From Rhodocyclaceae bacterium (GTDB taxonomy: Bacteria; Pseudomonadota; Gammaproteobacteria; Burkholderiales; Rhodocyclaceae): a stretch of DNA of 64,000 bases. Below, piece by piece: positions 9,834-19,532 of the stretch (the stretch's first letter is position 1; each line of letters begins with the position of its first letter). The notes under the pieces were generated by a model. That model did no database searches. It was not told the origin of the DNA and saw nothing but the letters and a program-made list of their open reading frames with translations. A program made the position numbers and the translations under genes. The stretch is taken from the NCBI GenBank assembly GCA_013791905.1, contig VMSX01000017.1:1-64000 (forward strand), in the 5' to 3' direction.

Positions 9834-10505
9834 TTATGGCTCGCCCTGCCCCTCCCTCGCGGGAGGGGTGACTGACTGGCCGGCTACGCCGGTTTGATCT
9901 ACTGCACCCAACCAGCCGACGACGACCTGCTCAGTCTCTTCCATCCCGGTTTTCTTCAAACTCGAAAATAGCTGCAGCGTGATCGGCACGGCGGGAAAGT
10001 CGGCGCTGGCGGTACGGCGTGCGGCGGCTAGCGTCTTGGTCTGCTCCTGGCGCGTCAGCTTGTCGGACTTGGTCAGCAGGCAGTGAAGGGGTTTTCCGGT
10101 GGTAGCGAACCAGCCAATCATCTGGCGGTCGAGTTCAGTGAATGGTCGGCGCGCATCCATGATCAGTACCAGCCCGACCAACGCTTCGCGCCGGGTCAGG
10201 TAATGCTCGAGCAGTCCTTGCCATTGCAGACGCACTGCCAAGGGTACGTCGGCATAGCCATATCCAGGCAGATCGACCAGCGCCGCGCCGTTTTTCAGGC
10301 GAAACAGGTTGATGAGCTGGGTGCGGCCGGGTGTTTTCGAGACATAGGCGAGTCGGGTATGGCCGACCAGCGTGTTGATCGCTGATGACTTGCCGGCGTT
10401 TGAGCGGCCGGCAAAGGCGATTTCGGCGCCACCGGCCTGAGCCATGGCCTGCGGCTGGGCGACGGAAATTTCGAAGCTGGCGTGACGGAACAAGGAGGGC
10501 GGCAT
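9834..10505 (-). CDS. engB: Ribosome-biogenesis GTPase EngB (YsxC/YihA)
   Basis: A 223-residue TrmE-Era-EngA-EngB family GTPase needed for late large-subunit assembly. Motifs: G1 GRSNAGKSS near residue 33, G3 DLPGYG near 78, and G4 TKSD near 145. The last about 20 residues (QSVTPPAREGQGEP end) are encoded by a REP-like palindrome, so the tail is repeat-derived and unlike other EngB proteins. A copy of the 23-nt dispersed motif also lies in frame, encoding RRTASADF. The gene is divergent from cytochrome c4. Confidence 0.95.
   Translation of the reverse strand: MPPSLFRHASFEISVAQPQAMAQAGGAEIAFAGRSNAGKSSAINTLVGHTRLAYVSKTPGRTQLINLFRLKNGAALVDLPGYGYADVPLAVRLQWQGLLEHYLTRREALVGLVLIMDARRPFTELDRQMIGWFATTGKPLHCLLTKSDKLTRQEQTKTLAAARRTASADFPAVPITLQLFSSLKKTGMEETEQVVVGWLGAVDQTGVAGQSVTPPAREGQGEP
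9849..9874 (-). repeat. REP-like palindrome, copy 2, inside the 3' end of engB
   Basis: The same 26-nt unit as at 7721-7746 (one base differs). Here it is translated as part of the EngB C-terminal tail. Confidence 0.75.
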
Positions 10506-10637
10506 GAAAGGTGGCGGGGAAGCGAAATTTCAGTGAAGGTGTAAGGCCGTGGCCGGGGGCGCTAAGGCGAAAATAATGCAAGCCGGTATACAATAGCGCG
10601 ATTGTTATTCAAGCAGTTCTCTGAGGAGCACCTTAAG

Positions 10638-11303
10638 ATGTCACGGACGCCACGCTTTTTGCTAGTTTTATTGTATTCGTTGGCCACCCTCACGCTGGCT
10701 TTTACCGTTCAGGCCAGCGAGCCGGCCAAGCCCGAAGTTTACAAGGGCGATGCCGCTCGTGGCCAGCCGATTGCCGCCACGGTCTGCGCTGCCTGCCATG
10801 GTCCCGACGGCAACAGCCCGCTGGCCGCGAACCCCAAGCTCGCCGGCCAGCACGCCGCCTACCTTTTCAAGCAGATGCAAAATTTCAAGGTGAATGCGGA
10901 AGGTAAGTCCGAGCGGATCAACGCGATCATGAACGGCATGATTGCAGCCTTTACCGAAGAGCAGATGAAGGATTTCGCCGCCTACTTTGCCGCGCAGAAA
11001 CAGGCTGGCGGCGAGGTCAAAAACCGGGCAACTCTCGAACTGGGCAAGAAACTGTATCGTGCCGGAGACGCCAGCAAGGGCCTGCCGGCCTGTGCCGGTT
11101 GCCACGGCCCGGCCGGCGCCGGTTTGCCGGCGCAGTATCCGCGCATTGCCGGCCAGTTTACCGAGTACACAGAAGCACAGCTGAAGGCCTTCCGTGTCGG
11201 CGAGCGCGCCAATGATCCCAACCGGATGATGAGGATGATTGCCGTCAAGATGACTGATGCCGAAATCAGCGCCGTTGCCGACTACATCGCCGGTCTGCAT
11301 TAA
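10638..11303 (+). CDS. Cytochrome c4 (diheme, periplasmic)
   Basis: About 221 residues with a Sec signal peptide (hydrophobic core FLLVLLYSLATLTLAF, cleavage after VQA). Two heme c sites follow, CAACH near residue 54 and CAGCH near 155, with distal Met candidates downstream of each. Two similar class I domains in tandem are the hallmark of cytochrome c4, which carries electrons to terminal oxidases. The ATG at 10638 has GAGGAG before it. It lies divergent from engB, a very common betaproteobacterial arrangement, and is followed by a histidine kinase gene. Confidence 0.93.
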   Translation: MSRTPRFLLVLLYSLATLTLAFTVQASEPAKPEVYKGDAARGQPIAATVCAACHGPDGNSPLAANPKLAGQHAAYLFKQMQNFKVNAEGKSERINAIMNGMIAAFTEEQMKDFAAYFAAQKQAGGEVKNRATLELGKKLYRAGDASKGLPACAGCHGPAGAGLPAQYPRIAGQFTEYTEAQLKAFRVGERANDPNRMMRMIAVKMTDAEISAVADYIAGLH

Positions 11304-11366
11304 AAGTCCGCACGACGCCCCCCCCCTCCCGTCTTCCCCTTGCGGGAAGGGGTGGTGGGGGCCATC

Positions 11367-13280
11367 ATGAAGCCTCTGGGCATTCGCAGCCGCATCCTGC
11401 TTGTCGCGCTGGTGCCGGCGGTGCTGGTGGCCCTGCTGATCACCGGCCTGCTGCTGTTCGAGCAATCGAAACAATCCCACATCGAGCAGCATCGGCGCCT
11501 GGCGGCGCTGGCCAGGCAGCTCTCCGCTGCCGCCGAATACGATATGTTCGTCGGCGGGGTCGAAAGTCTGCACAGCCTGCTGGCCGCAGCCGTCGCCGAG
11601 CCCGATGTGGATGCGGCCGCCATTCTCGATGCCAAGGGTAACGTGTTGGCGACGACGGTGGAGAGTGCCAGCCTGCCGCAAGCGGACGGCGTCATCGTCG
11701 GATTCGATCCGCCGGCCAAGCCTGAACCGCTGAAGCACTGGCATGTTCAGCCCATCCGCGCGGCCAGTAATGCTGAAAGCGACCTGTTTTCCATTCCGCA
11801 GAGCCGGGATATGCCGCCGCTCGGCCAGCTGCTGCTGCGGGTGTCCAACGAATCCCTCAACAAGGAAATGAGGCGAGCCGTAGCCTTTGCATCGCTGGCG
11901 GCGGTGCTCGTTCTGCTGTTCGGTGCGCTGCTGGCGCTGGCCATGTCGCGTGGCTTGATCAACACGCTGGGCAGCATCGGCGATGTCGTTGCCGGGATTG
12001 GTCGGGGGCGCACCCATCTGCGCGTGGCCGAAACGGGTGCGGATGAACTGGGTAAACTGGCTGCGGGCATCAACGAGATGGCGGCCGCGGTGACGCAAAC
12101 CCAGGAGGAACTGGCAGCGCGCATTGCGAAGGCGACGGCGACGCTGCGGCATGAGCGCGACGAAGCCGAGGCTGCCGCGCAGTCCCGCGGCCGTTTCTTT
12201 GCCGCCGCCAGCCATGACTTGCGCCAGCCGGTGCAAGCGCTCGGCCTGTTCGTCGATCGGCTCGAGCGCGATGCCCGCAGCAGCCCGCTGTTGCCACGGG
12301 TTAGCCAACTCGCGCAGACCGTGCGCAGCTTGCAGGAACTGCTTGATACGCTATTCGACTATTCGCGGCTCGATGGCAAGGTGTATCAGGTAGAACGCCG
12401 GCCGGTAAGCGCCAGCGACGTCATTGGCCATCTGATCGATGATTTTGCCGAGGTGGCACACGCCAAGGGCCTTGACTTGCGTACCCGGATAGGCGAATGC
12501 TGGCTGATGACGGATCCGGCCATGCTGCATCGCATCCTGCTCAATCTTCTCAGCAACGCCGTGCGCCATACCTGGCAGGGCGGCATTCTCGTTGCCAGTC
12601 GGTGCGGTGCCACGCATACGCGCATCGAAATCTGGGATACCGGCCCGGGCATCCCGGCCACAGCACACGCAGCCATCTTCGAAGAGCTGGTCCAGCTCGA
12701 TAATCCCGAACGCGATCCCGCCAAAGGACTCGGACTGGGGCTGGCTATCGTGCGCCGCACGGCAGCGCTGCTTGATCATCCGGTAAACCTGTGTTCGCGG
12801 ATTGGCCATGGTTCGCGCTTTACCATCACCATTCCCAGAGTACCAGCGTCACTCAAGGCAGAGGAGTCGAAGCAGTCGTCGAATGATCCCCTGGAGGGTG
12901 CCCGCATCCTGTTGCTGAGTGACGATCCTGCTGAGCAATCCGAGCTGTTCGAGCAACTCGCTGACTGGGGGTGTGAGGTATCTTTCAGCGCGACAGTTGA
13001 TGCGGCAAGAGACTGGATTGCCAGTGGTGGCCCGCCTGCCGTGCTGATCTGGGACATGCAAAAAGGCACTACGGGAACGGCTCTGGCCACGACATCGCTC
13101 GACTGGCTCACCGCGACCGTTGGTCATCCGCTGCCCGCGCTGATCATCAGCAAGGGGCCGGTGCCGGCACCGGCCGCGCAAGCGCCCGACGGCGCTCCAC
13201 GCCTGTTGTTGCCAAGGCCCTTCCGTCCGGCGCGCTTGCGGGCCTTGCTTACCCACTTGCTGACCTTGGGCGCCGATTGA
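11367..13280 (+). CDS. Hybrid sensor histidine kinase with C-terminal receiver
   Basis: About 637 residues. Two membrane segments flank a periplasmic sensor of roughly 140 residues (N-terminal VALVPAVLVALLITGLLL; second near residue 175, AVLVLLFGALLALAMS). A HAMP region follows, then the phospho-acceptor helix AASHDLRQPVQALGLF. The kinase core has LLNLLSNAVRHT, DTGPGI and GLGLGLAIV. The C-terminus resembles a receiver domain (ARILLLSDDPAEQ, then VLIWDM for the phospho-Asp) but is divergent. Kinases with DLRQPVQALGLF are often global metabolic regulators. No partner regulator is adjacent. The region before the ATG contains a REP-like palindrome whose GGGGG may serve as ribosome-binding site. 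Confidence 0.9.
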   Translation: MKPLGIRSRILLVALVPAVLVALLITGLLLFEQSKQSHIEQHRRLAALARQLSAAAEYDMFVGGVESLHSLLAAAVAEPDVDAAAILDAKGNVLATTVESASLPQADGVIVGFDPPAKPEPLKHWHVQPIRAASNAESDLFSIPQSRDMPPLGQLLLRVSNESLNKEMRRAVAFASLAAVLVLLFGALLALAMSRGLINTLGSIGDVVAGIGRGRTHLRVAETGADELGKLAAGINEMAAAVTQTQEELAARIAKATATLRHERDEAEAAAQSRGRFFAAASHDLRQPVQALGLFVDRLERDARSSPLLPRVSQLAQTVRSLQELLDTLFDYSRLDGKVYQVERRPVSASDVIGHLIDDFAEVAHAKGLDLRTRIGECWLMTDPAMLHRILLNLLSNAVRHTWQGGILVASRCGATHTRIEIWDTGPGIPATAHAAIFEELVQLDNPERDPAKGLGLGLAIVRRTAALLDHPVNLCSRIGHGSRFTITIPRVPASLKAEESKQSSNDPLEGARILLLSDDPAEQSELFEQLADWGCEVSFSATVDAARDWIASGGPPAVLIWDMQKGTTGTALATTSLDWLTATVGHPLPALIISKGPVPAPAAQAPDGAPRLLLPRPFRPARLRALLTHLLTLGAD

Positions 13281-13344
13281 GGTAGTCAGGCGTTGCCACG
13301 AAAATCTATCGGCAATGCCTTGGGAAGTGACTGCTTAACAGGGT

Positions 13345-14154
13345 TTAGGGCTTTTGGAAACGCACGATGGCGCGCCCGTCCAGCGCCACTCTGGGCGCCA
13401 CCTTCCACGCATGGCCATAGACGATCTCGAAGCGGGCCGGCAGCAGACCGTCGACTCGCTCCCAGGCCGCAAACACCTGGCGCCACTGGCGCCAGCCGAG
13501 CCGGCCCAGCAAGCCATCGCGTACGCCGAGCCGACGTTGATCGGCCAGAAATCCACGCGGGGTCGGATAGGTCAGCGTCAACATTTCCATCTCCATCACC
13601 GGGTCGGCAAAACCCGCCGCTACCAGCAGGTCGCCGATGTCGTGCATGTCGAGGAAGCTTGGGGTTGCCGCACCGGCCGCACGCAATTCCTTCAAGGTGT
13701 CGGGTCCCAGCATGGCGAAGTGCAGCAGGCCGCCGGTGGTCAATACGCGCTGCATTTCGGCAAAGGCCAGGCGCAGGTCGGCGGGCTCGGGCAGCCAGTG
13801 CAACATCAGGTTCGACCAGACCAGGTCGAGGCGGTCGGCAGCCAGCGGCAGCGCCCGCGCATCGGCGTTGATGCAGCGCGGGGCGCGCCCGCGCTGGCGT
13901 GCCCACCAACCGGCATGTGCTGCCACGGCTTGCAGCATCGGTCGCGCAAAATCTACCGCCAGCGGCAGGGCTGTCGGATAGCGGCGCTGCAGTTCGCGCA
14001 CGCCATCGCCGGTGGCGCAGCCGATGTCGGCAAAGCGCTGCGGTGCCAGGCGTACCACGGCGAGTCGTTCGGCCATGCGCTGGCCGACTTCGCGCGCCAG
14101 CACGGCGGCGCTGTCGTAGCTGGCGGCAGCGTCCGCGAAGTCCTTGCGCATCAT
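13345..14154 (-). CDS. bioC: Malonyl-ACP O-methyltransferase BioC
   Basis: About 269 residues of the SAM-dependent methyltransferase class. Motif I (FADIGCATGDGVRELQ) is near residue 48 and motif IV (LDLVWSNLMLHWLP) near 115. BioC methylates malonyl-ACP so that fatty acid synthesis can build the pimelate moiety of biotin. The start at 14154 overlaps the bioB stop by one base (TGATG), showing an operon and translational coupling. The plus-strand kinase gene ends convergent at 13280. Confidence 0.9.
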   Translation of the reverse strand: MMRKDFADAAASYDSAAVLAREVGQRMAERLAVVRLAPQRFADIGCATGDGVRELQRRYPTALPLAVDFARPMLQAVAAHAGWWARQRGRAPRCINADARALPLAADRLDLVWSNLMLHWLPEPADLRLAFAEMQRVLTTGGLLHFAMLGPDTLKELRAAGAATPSFLDMHDIGDLLVAAGFADPVMEMEMLTLTYPTPRGFLADQRRLGVRDGLLGRLGWRQWRQVFAAWERVDGLLPARFEIVYGHAWKVAPRVALDGRAIVRFQKP

Positions 14155-15110
14155 CACATAGGCACGAGGCCCAGACGCTCGAACAAGGCCTTGTCGCGTC
14201 CTGCCTCCGGGTTCTCGGTGGTGAGCAGGCGATCGCCGTAAAAAATCGAATTGGCGCCGGCAAAGAAACACAGCGCCTGCAACTCGTCGCTCATCTGCTG
14301 ACGCCCGGCGGACAGCCGCACGAAGCTGCCGGGCATGGTGATGCGGGCGGCGGCGATGGTGCGCACGAATTCAAAGGGGTCGAGCGCCGGGGCATTTTCC
14401 ATGGGCGTGCCCGGCACGGTGACCAGATGGTTGATCGGCACCGATTCGGGCGGCGGATTCATGGCGGCAAGCTGGGCGATCAGCGCGGCGCGGACACGGC
14501 GCTCCTCACCCATGCCGACGATGCCGCCGCAGCAAATCTTCATGCCGGCAGTGCGCACCCGGGTCAGCGTTTCCACGCGTGCCGCCTGGCTGTGGGTGGT
14601 CACCACCTGATCGTAGTATTCAGCGCCGGTATCGAGGTTGTGGTTGTAATAGTCGAGGCCGGCGGCGGCGAGCTGTTCAGCCTGACCCTCGCCCAGCAGG
14701 CCGAGGGTCAGGCAGCTTTCCATCCCCAGATCCTTGACGGCGCGCACCATCGCGATCACTTGGCCGAGATCGCCCTCCTTCGGTCCGCGCCAGGCGGCAC
14801 CCATGCAGAAGCGGCTGGCGCCGCTTTCCTTGGCGGCCCGGGCAGCCTGCTGCACCTCTTCGAGCGCCATCAGCTTGCCACGCTCAATGCCGGTGTCGCG
14901 GCGCGCGGATTGCGAGCAGTAGCCGCAATCCTCCGAGCAGCCGCCGGTCTTGATCGACAGCAGGGTGGAGCGCTGCACGGCGTTGGCGTTGTGGTGCGCA
15001 CGGTGCACGGCGTGGGCGCGCTGCAACAGGTCCATGAACGGCAATGCGTACAGGGCTTCGACCTGATCGGTCGTAAAGGGTGTGTGCTGCGTGGGCGGGT
15101 CTATTTGCAT
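14154..15110 (-). CDS. bioB: Biotin synthase
   Basis: A 318-residue radical SAM enzyme that inserts sulfur into dethiobiotin. The CxxxCxxC cluster motif is visible as [13 protein letters not shown] near residue 57, and the conserved YNHNLDT is near residue 155. Cysteines for the second [2Fe-2S] cluster are present (ESCLTLG and [12 protein letters not shown]). The length is normal. It is the first gene of a bioB-bioC operon, divergent from comF with only about 48 bases between starts, so both promoters must be compact. Confidence 0.97.
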   Translation of the reverse strand: MQIDPPTQHTPFTTDQVEALYALPFMDLLQRAHAVHRAHHNANAVQRSTLLSIKTGGCSEDCGYCSQSARRDTGIERGKLMALEEVQQAARAAKESGASRFCMGAAWRGPKEGDLGQVIAMVRAVKDLGMESCLTLGLLGEGQAEQLAAAGLDYYNHNLDTGAEYYDQVVTTHSQAARVETLTRVRTAGMKICCGGIVGMGEERRVRAALIAQLAAMNPPPESVPINHLVTVPGTPMENAPALDPFEFVRTIAAARITMPGSFVRLSAGRQQMSDELQALCFFAGANSIFYGDRLLTTENPEAGRDKALFERLGLVPM

Positions 15111-15158
15111 GGGATAATCGGCGGCAATTGCTTGATGAAGGGCGCTCGATCTTCCGCA

Positions 15159-15884
15159 ATGTCTGCTGCCTTGTCAATTCTTTCGCGTCTGCGCACAGGT
15201 CTGAACCACCTGTTGCCGGTACTGTTGCCCCAGGCTTGCCTGCTGTGTGGCCAGCAGGCCGGGGAGCAGGCGCTCTGCGCCGCCTGCCGCGCCGATCTGC
15301 CGCCGCTGCCTTTGCCATGTTGCCAGATCTGCGCGGCACCACTCGGTTACGCAGCAGCAGCTTGCGGTGTCTGTCTTGCCAAGCCGCCGGCCTTCGACGC
15401 GACGCTCGCCACCTGGCAGTATGCGTTCCCGGCTGATCGACTGGTGCTGATGCTCAAGTTCGGTCGCCGTCTCGCCAGCGCCGACTTTCTGGCGGCGGGC
15501 ATGCTGGCGGGTGCGCACCCTGCCGGGGATGTTGTCGTGCCGGTGCCGCTCGCGCGGCAGCGCCTTGCAGAGCGCGGGTTCAACCAGGCTGTTGAGATCG
15601 CCCGTCCCCTGGCGCGCGCCCTGCAACTGCCGCTCGATGTGAGCAGCCTGGTGCGGACGCGTGAAACCGCAACACAAAGTCAGCTGCCCTGGCGGGCGCG
15701 GCAGGGCAATGTGCGCCATGCTTTCTCTTGCAACACCGATTTCTCGGGAAAGGCGGTGATCGTCGTCGACGATGTGATGACCACCGGCGCCACCTTGGAC
15801 GCCGTGGCGCGCACACTCAAGGACCATGGCGCCAGCCGTGTCAGCAACTGGGTCGCGACGCGTGTGCTGAAAACGCTTATCTAA
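15159..15884 (+). CDS. comF: ComF family phosphoribosyltransferase-like competence protein
   Basis: About 241 residues. The N-terminus has paired CxxC motifs of a zinc finger (CLLCGQQ, CAAC, CQIC, CGVC between residues 25 and 75). The C-terminus has the PRPP-binding loop [14 protein letters not shown] near residue 208. ComF/GntX proteins take part in natural transformation in several bacteria. An alternative ATG lies 24 bases upstream at 15135. The gene contains a full copy of the 23-nt dispersed motif (encoding RRLASADF). Its 3' end overlaps mshN by eight bases in convergent orientation. Confidence 0.88.
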   Translation: MSAALSILSRLRTGLNHLLPVLLPQACLLCGQQAGEQALCAACRADLPPLPLPCCQICAAPLGYAAAACGVCLAKPPAFDATLATWQYAFPADRLVLMLKFGRRLASADFLAAGMLAGAHPAGDVVVPVPLARQRLAERGFNQAVEIARPLARALQLPLDVSSLVRTRETATQSQLPWRARQGNVRHAFSCNTDFSGKAVIVVDDVMTTGATLDAVARTLKDHGASRVSNWVATRVLKTLI

Positions 15885-16989
15885 GTTTTTGTTCGACCAC
15901 TGACGCCATGTCGGGCGGCAAGTTGCCTACCTCCCTGGCCTTGGCATAGGCTTCCTTTGCCTCGCCAGCGCGATTTGCTGATTCGAGCGCCAGGCCGAGG
16001 CCGAACCACCAGCGGCCTTCGTTGGGCCGCAGGGCGAGCGCAGCCTGAAAGCGCTGCGCCGCTTCGCCAGGGCGTTGCTGCTTTTGCAGCAGATAGGCAA
16101 ACAGGCCCTGAAAATCGGCATTCCCAGTGGCGTGGGCGGCATACCGCGCCAGTGTGTCAAGCGCCGCTGCCGTGTCGCCCTGTTCGAACTGCAGGCGGGC
16201 GAGAATCGTCGCCAAACCGGTCTGGGTGGGGTCCACTGCCAAGCCATTCTGCGCCACGAGACGCGCTTCGCTCCATTGTTTGCTGCCGACCAGCACCGAC
16301 AGCAAAGCCTGACGTGCCTTCGCGTGCGCGGGCTCGAGCTCAAGCGCGCGCTGCAAGGACTGCAGGCCAGCGGCGTTGTCGCCGCGCCGCACCGCTTGCA
16401 GCCCCTTGTTGTATTCGCCCTCGGCTTGATCGTGTGTACGGCCTTCTTTGGAGCGTTTCTCGATCTGCGCTTCGGCGGGTGGCGGTGGGGTGCTGGTGGT
16501 TGCAGCGGCTTTGGTTTCGCGCGGCGCTGGCACTGGGGCGGGGGGCGGTTTGGCGGGTTCCGATTTTGGTTTTACGCTGGCTGACGGCGCTGCGGCTGGG
16601 GCCGCCGGGGTCGCTGGTACATCAACGGGTGCCGGATCGGGAAGCAGAATTGGTTCCGGAAATGCCGTCAGCTGGGTGGCCAGCTTCATTTCACCCGCGT
16701 CGACGCGCGTGAGCGACGCTTCACCATTGCTTGCTGCAGGAGCTGGCGCTGGCAAAGCCTGCGCTTGTTCCGCTGGCGTAGCCGCCGGCTTGGCGTCGAC
16801 GAAAAGCACCGCAATCAGACCAGCGATCAGGGCACCTGCTGCCATCCCCGCAGCCAGTAGTCGCCACTGCTTCGAGCGGGTAACCGGAAGTGGTGGCAGC
16901 GTGCGCAACTGCGGCGGCAGGCCGGTACGCTCTTGTTCGCTGGCATGGCGCGCGTCCAAATCGCGCAGCATCTGGTTGATAACGCTCAT
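15877..16989 (-). CDS. mshN: MSHA biogenesis protein MshN (TPR protein)
   Basis: About 370 residues. The start MSVINQMLRDLDAR at 16989 is the characteristic MshN N-terminus. One membrane segment follows (LLAAGMAAGALIAGLIAVLF, residues about 45-65), then a long Pro/Ala-rich linker. The C-terminal half consists of tetratricopeptide repeats (AEGEYNKGLQAVRRGDNAAGLQSLQ onward). The topology places the TPRs in the periplasm, where they could support pilus or secretin assembly. It is the last gene of the msh run, seven bases after mshM. Confidence 0.88.
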   Translation of the reverse strand: MSVINQMLRDLDARHASEQERTGLPPQLRTLPPLPVTRSKQWRLLAAGMAAGALIAGLIAVLFVDAKPAATPAEQAQALPAPAPAASNGEASLTRVDAGEMKLATQLTAFPEPILLPDPAPVDVPATPAAPAAAPSASVKPKSEPAKPPPAPVPAPRETKAAATTSTPPPPAEAQIEKRSKEGRTHDQAEGEYNKGLQAVRRGDNAAGLQSLQRALELEPAHAKARQALLSVLVGSKQWSEARLVAQNGLAVDPTQTGLATILARLQFEQGDTAAALDTLARYAAHATGNADFQGLFAYLLQKQQRPGEAAQRFQAALALRPNEGRWWFGLGLALESANRAGEAKEAYAKAREVGNLPPDMASVVEQKLR

Positions 16990-16996
16990 GGATGTT

Positions 16997-17830
16997 TTAC
17001 CAAAACGACCACCACGCGGGCTTGGCCGCACCGTCGGTATCCTCTGCGGCAATTCTGACATGACGCGCTTCGACGCGCAGCCGTCCTTCGCCAAACACCG
17101 TCAGCAGCGCCTTGTGCGCCAGGATATTGACCAGGCGAGGCGTACCGCCGGACAGGCGGTGCAGGGTTTTTACGGCGGAGTCGGGAAACAGCGCATCGCC
17201 GCTGTGTCCGGCGATGCGCAGGCGCTGTTCGACGTAATTGCCCACTTCTTCGGCGTCGAGCCCCCGTAGTTGATGATGAAAGGCGATGCGCTGCCTGATC
17301 TGGCGCGCCGAATGCGCCGCCAGCATTTCATCCAGCTCGGGCTGTCCGAAAAGCACGATATGCAGCAGTTTGCGCTTCTCGGTTTCGAGATTGGACAGCA
17401 GTCGCAGGCTTTCTATGGTCAACCGCGGCATGGTCTGCGCCTCGTCGATGCAGAGCACGACCTTCTGGTCGGTGCGCGCAAGTTCGAGCAGGCGATGGTT
17501 GAGGCGCTTGACGATATGCGCCGCCTCGGGTGCACCGGCGGCGGCGCCAATGTCGTCCGCCACTTCGCGCAAGAAGGCGCGCGGTTCCATCTGCGGGTTG
17601 GGAAGATAGGCGGCCTTCCAGTCCGGCCCCAGTTCGGCAAGAAAATTGCGGCACAGCAGGGTTTTGCCGGTACCGATCTCGCCGACCACCTTGATGAAGC
17701 CCTCCCCGCTGGCCAGCGCGAAATGCAGCAGGTTGAGCCCCTCGCGGTGGCTGTTGCTGGGATAAAGAAACTCGGTATCCGGTGTAATGCCGAACGGAGC
17801 TTGCTGCAGGCCGAAGTGAGCGAGATACAC
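16997..17830 (-). CDS. mshM: MSHA biogenesis ATPase MshM (ExeA-like)
   Basis: A 277-residue AAA ATPase. It begins YLAHFGLQQAPFGITPD, the ExeA/MshM signature, with Walker A GEIGTGKT near residue 50, Walker B VVLCIDEAQ near 125 and a sensor region RIAFHHQLRGL. ExeA relatives use ATP to help insert the secretin through peptidoglycan. The start codon is GTG at 17830. It sits directly between mshL (secretin) and mshN, consistent with that role. Confidence 0.92.
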   Translation of the reverse strand: MYLAHFGLQQAPFGITPDTEFLYPSNSHREGLNLLHFALASGEGFIKVVGEIGTGKTLLCRNFLAELGPDWKAAYLPNPQMEPRAFLREVADDIGAAAGAPEAAHIVKRLNHRLLELARTDQKVVLCIDEAQTMPRLTIESLRLLSNLETEKRKLLHIVLFGQPELDEMLAAHSARQIRQRIAFHHQLRGLDAEEVGNYVEQRLRIAGHSGDALFPDSAVKTLHRLSGGTPRLVNILAHKALLTVFGEGRLRVEARHVRIAAEDTDGAAKPAWWSFW

Positions 17831-17837
17831 GGCCCGT

Positions 17838-19532
17838 TTAGTTTAGCGGCACGGACAGGGGCGGCAGCGCCAGGTTGCGCACGCGCTCGCCGCTTTGTTC
17901 GATATCCTTCATCCAGGCACGATCGTCGTGGATGATGGTCGGTTTCAGCAGAATCACCAGTTCGCGCTTGGAGAGGCTGTTGCCGCGCTGGCCAAACAGA
18001 GTGCCAGCAACCGAGTTGACCGTGCCCGGCAGGCCGCTGCGGTTATTGGTCTGCTCCTGCGTCATAAGTCCGCCGATGGCAACGATGTTGCCGTCCTGCA
18101 CGCGCACGATGCTGTCGGTTTCATTGACACTCGACGAGGCGAGCGGCAGCTTGAACTGGCCCAGTGAGCCGAGATCGATGATTTTGTCTTTTTCTGTGAC
18201 CGTGCTGACTGCCGGATGAACGTGCAGGATGATGTTGCCGTCGCTGTCGATTTGCGGTGTGACATCCAAGGATATGCCAGAAAAATAGGGCTGCAAAGTC
18301 AGGCTCGGTGTGGCCGTCGTGCCGGCGGCGGTGCTGGTCGTGGTGGTGGTGACGTTGGTGACGAACAATTCGTCGGTGCCGACCTTGAGCACCGCCTTCT
18401 GGTTGTTGATGGAGGCGATGCGCGGGCTGGACAGCACGGACACCGAACCCTGGGTCTCAAGGAAGTTCAGCAGCGCCGCGAAGTTGGCAGTCTGGAAGGC
18501 GAGGCCGACGAAGCCGCCGCCCAGCGCCGTTGCGGCGACTGCACCACCCAGTCCGGGGAGTGCCGAAACGTTGCTCGTCGTCAGTGCTCCGCTCGGCTGC
18601 ATGGTGCTGCCGGGCGGCACGACCCCGATGGACAGCCGGTTATTTTGGCCATTGAAGGTGGACCAGTTGACGCCCGCCTGATACTGCTCGAAGAGCCGTA
18701 CCTCAAGTATCTTGGCTTCGAGCATCACCTGCCGTTCGACCATGATCTGGGTGGCCTTGAGATACTGTTCGACGGAACGCAGTTCGCCGGGCAGGGCGCG
18801 GATGACCACGACGCCGGAAATGCTGTTGACCACCACGTTGCGGCCTTCGCCGCTGACGATGGTGCGCAGCGCATCATCCAGATCCTTCCAGAAATTGGTA
18901 TTCGAATCGGTTGTGACCCGGCTGGTGATGTTGCTGCCAGTGGTCGCGCCGCTGCCCGCGCCCGCGGGAACCGGGGTTGTCCCGGTGCTCGGGGTCGAAG
19001 TGGAACCCGCCGCCGCGCCGGAGCTGGCTATCGAACTGGAAGTCACGCGCAGTTCTGCTGCGCCCTGGCGTCGGCTGGCCAGATAGTTCACCTGGAACAA
19101 GCGGGTTTGCAGGGTGTTCGGCTGAATCGAGATGCGGTTGCCGCGGATGTTGAACTCGTAGCCATACAGTTCGCGAATTGATTCCAGCGCTTCCTTCACC
19201 GTTACGTCTTTCAAGCTGACGGTGATGCTGCCGGTCACTTCGGGGCCGACCAGCATGTTGTAGCGCGTACCGGTGACGATGGCCATGAATACCTGGGTTG
19301 CCGGTGCGCCGACCACCGACAGATCGAAACGCGGCTCGTGGTTTTCCTGCTTGGGCATTTCGACCATCAGCGGCATCAGCAGGGCGCGCTCGGCGCCCTC
19401 CGCAGCTTTGCGGCCGGAGGCTGCCTGGGCAAGCTCTTCGCCGATGCGCTCCCGGACGACATCGGGGCGCTGCTGGGGTGCGGTGCAGGCGGCCAGAAAA
19501 CCCAGTAACGGCAACAGGATCAATATTTTCAT
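17838..19532 (-). CDS. mshL: MSHA pilus secretin MshL
   Basis: A 564-residue outer-membrane secretin. The N-terminus is a lipoprotein signal (ILILLPLLGFLAAC, lipobox Cys at residue 16). A secretin N-domain region lies around residues 75-150 (GSITVSLKDVTVKEALESI). A Ser/Gly/Thr-rich insertion follows near residues 165-215. The C-terminal secretin domain runs from about residue 270 to 525 (VMLEAKILEVRLFEQYQAGVNWS, then VSVLSSPRIASINNQKAVLKVG and IVAIGGLMTQEQ). It overlaps mshK by four bases. It forms the gate through which the pilus crosses the outer membrane. Confidence 0.94.
   Translation of the reverse strand: MKILILLPLLGFLAACTAPQQRPDVVRERIGEELAQAASGRKAAEGAERALLMPLMVEMPKQENHEPRFDLSVVGAPATQVFMAIVTGTRYNMLVGPEVTGSITVSLKDVTVKEALESIRELYGYEFNIRGNRISIQPNTLQTRLFQVNYLASRRQGAAELRVTSSSIASSGAAAGSTSTPSTGTTPVPAGAGSGATTGSNITSRVTTDSNTNFWKDLDDALRTIVSGEGRNVVVNSISGVVVIRALPGELRSVEQYLKATQIMVERQVMLEAKILEVRLFEQYQAGVNWSTFNGQNNRLSIGVVPPGSTMQPSGALTTSNVSALPGLGGAVAATALGGGFVGLAFQTANFAALLNFLETQGSVSVLSSPRIASINNQKAVLKVGTDELFVTNVTTTTTSTAAGTTATPSLTLQPYFSGISLDVTPQIDSDGNIILHVHPAVSTVTEKDKIIDLGSLGQFKLPLASSSVNETDSIVRVQDGNIVAIGGLMTQEQTNNRSGLPGTVNSVAGTLFGQRGNSLSKRELVILLKPTIIHDDRAWMKDIEQSGERVRNLALPPLSVPLN

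Noticed and set aside
13899-15158. Upstream extension of the comF frame for over 400 codons
   Set aside because: The extension is antisense to bioC and bioB; the ComF domain begins only after 15159.
15466-15488. Resemblance of the dispersed motif's first bases (GCCGTCT) to the Neisseria DNA-uptake sequence
   Set aside because: Only seven bases match and the rest differs; uptake is kept as one hypothesis but not on this similarity.
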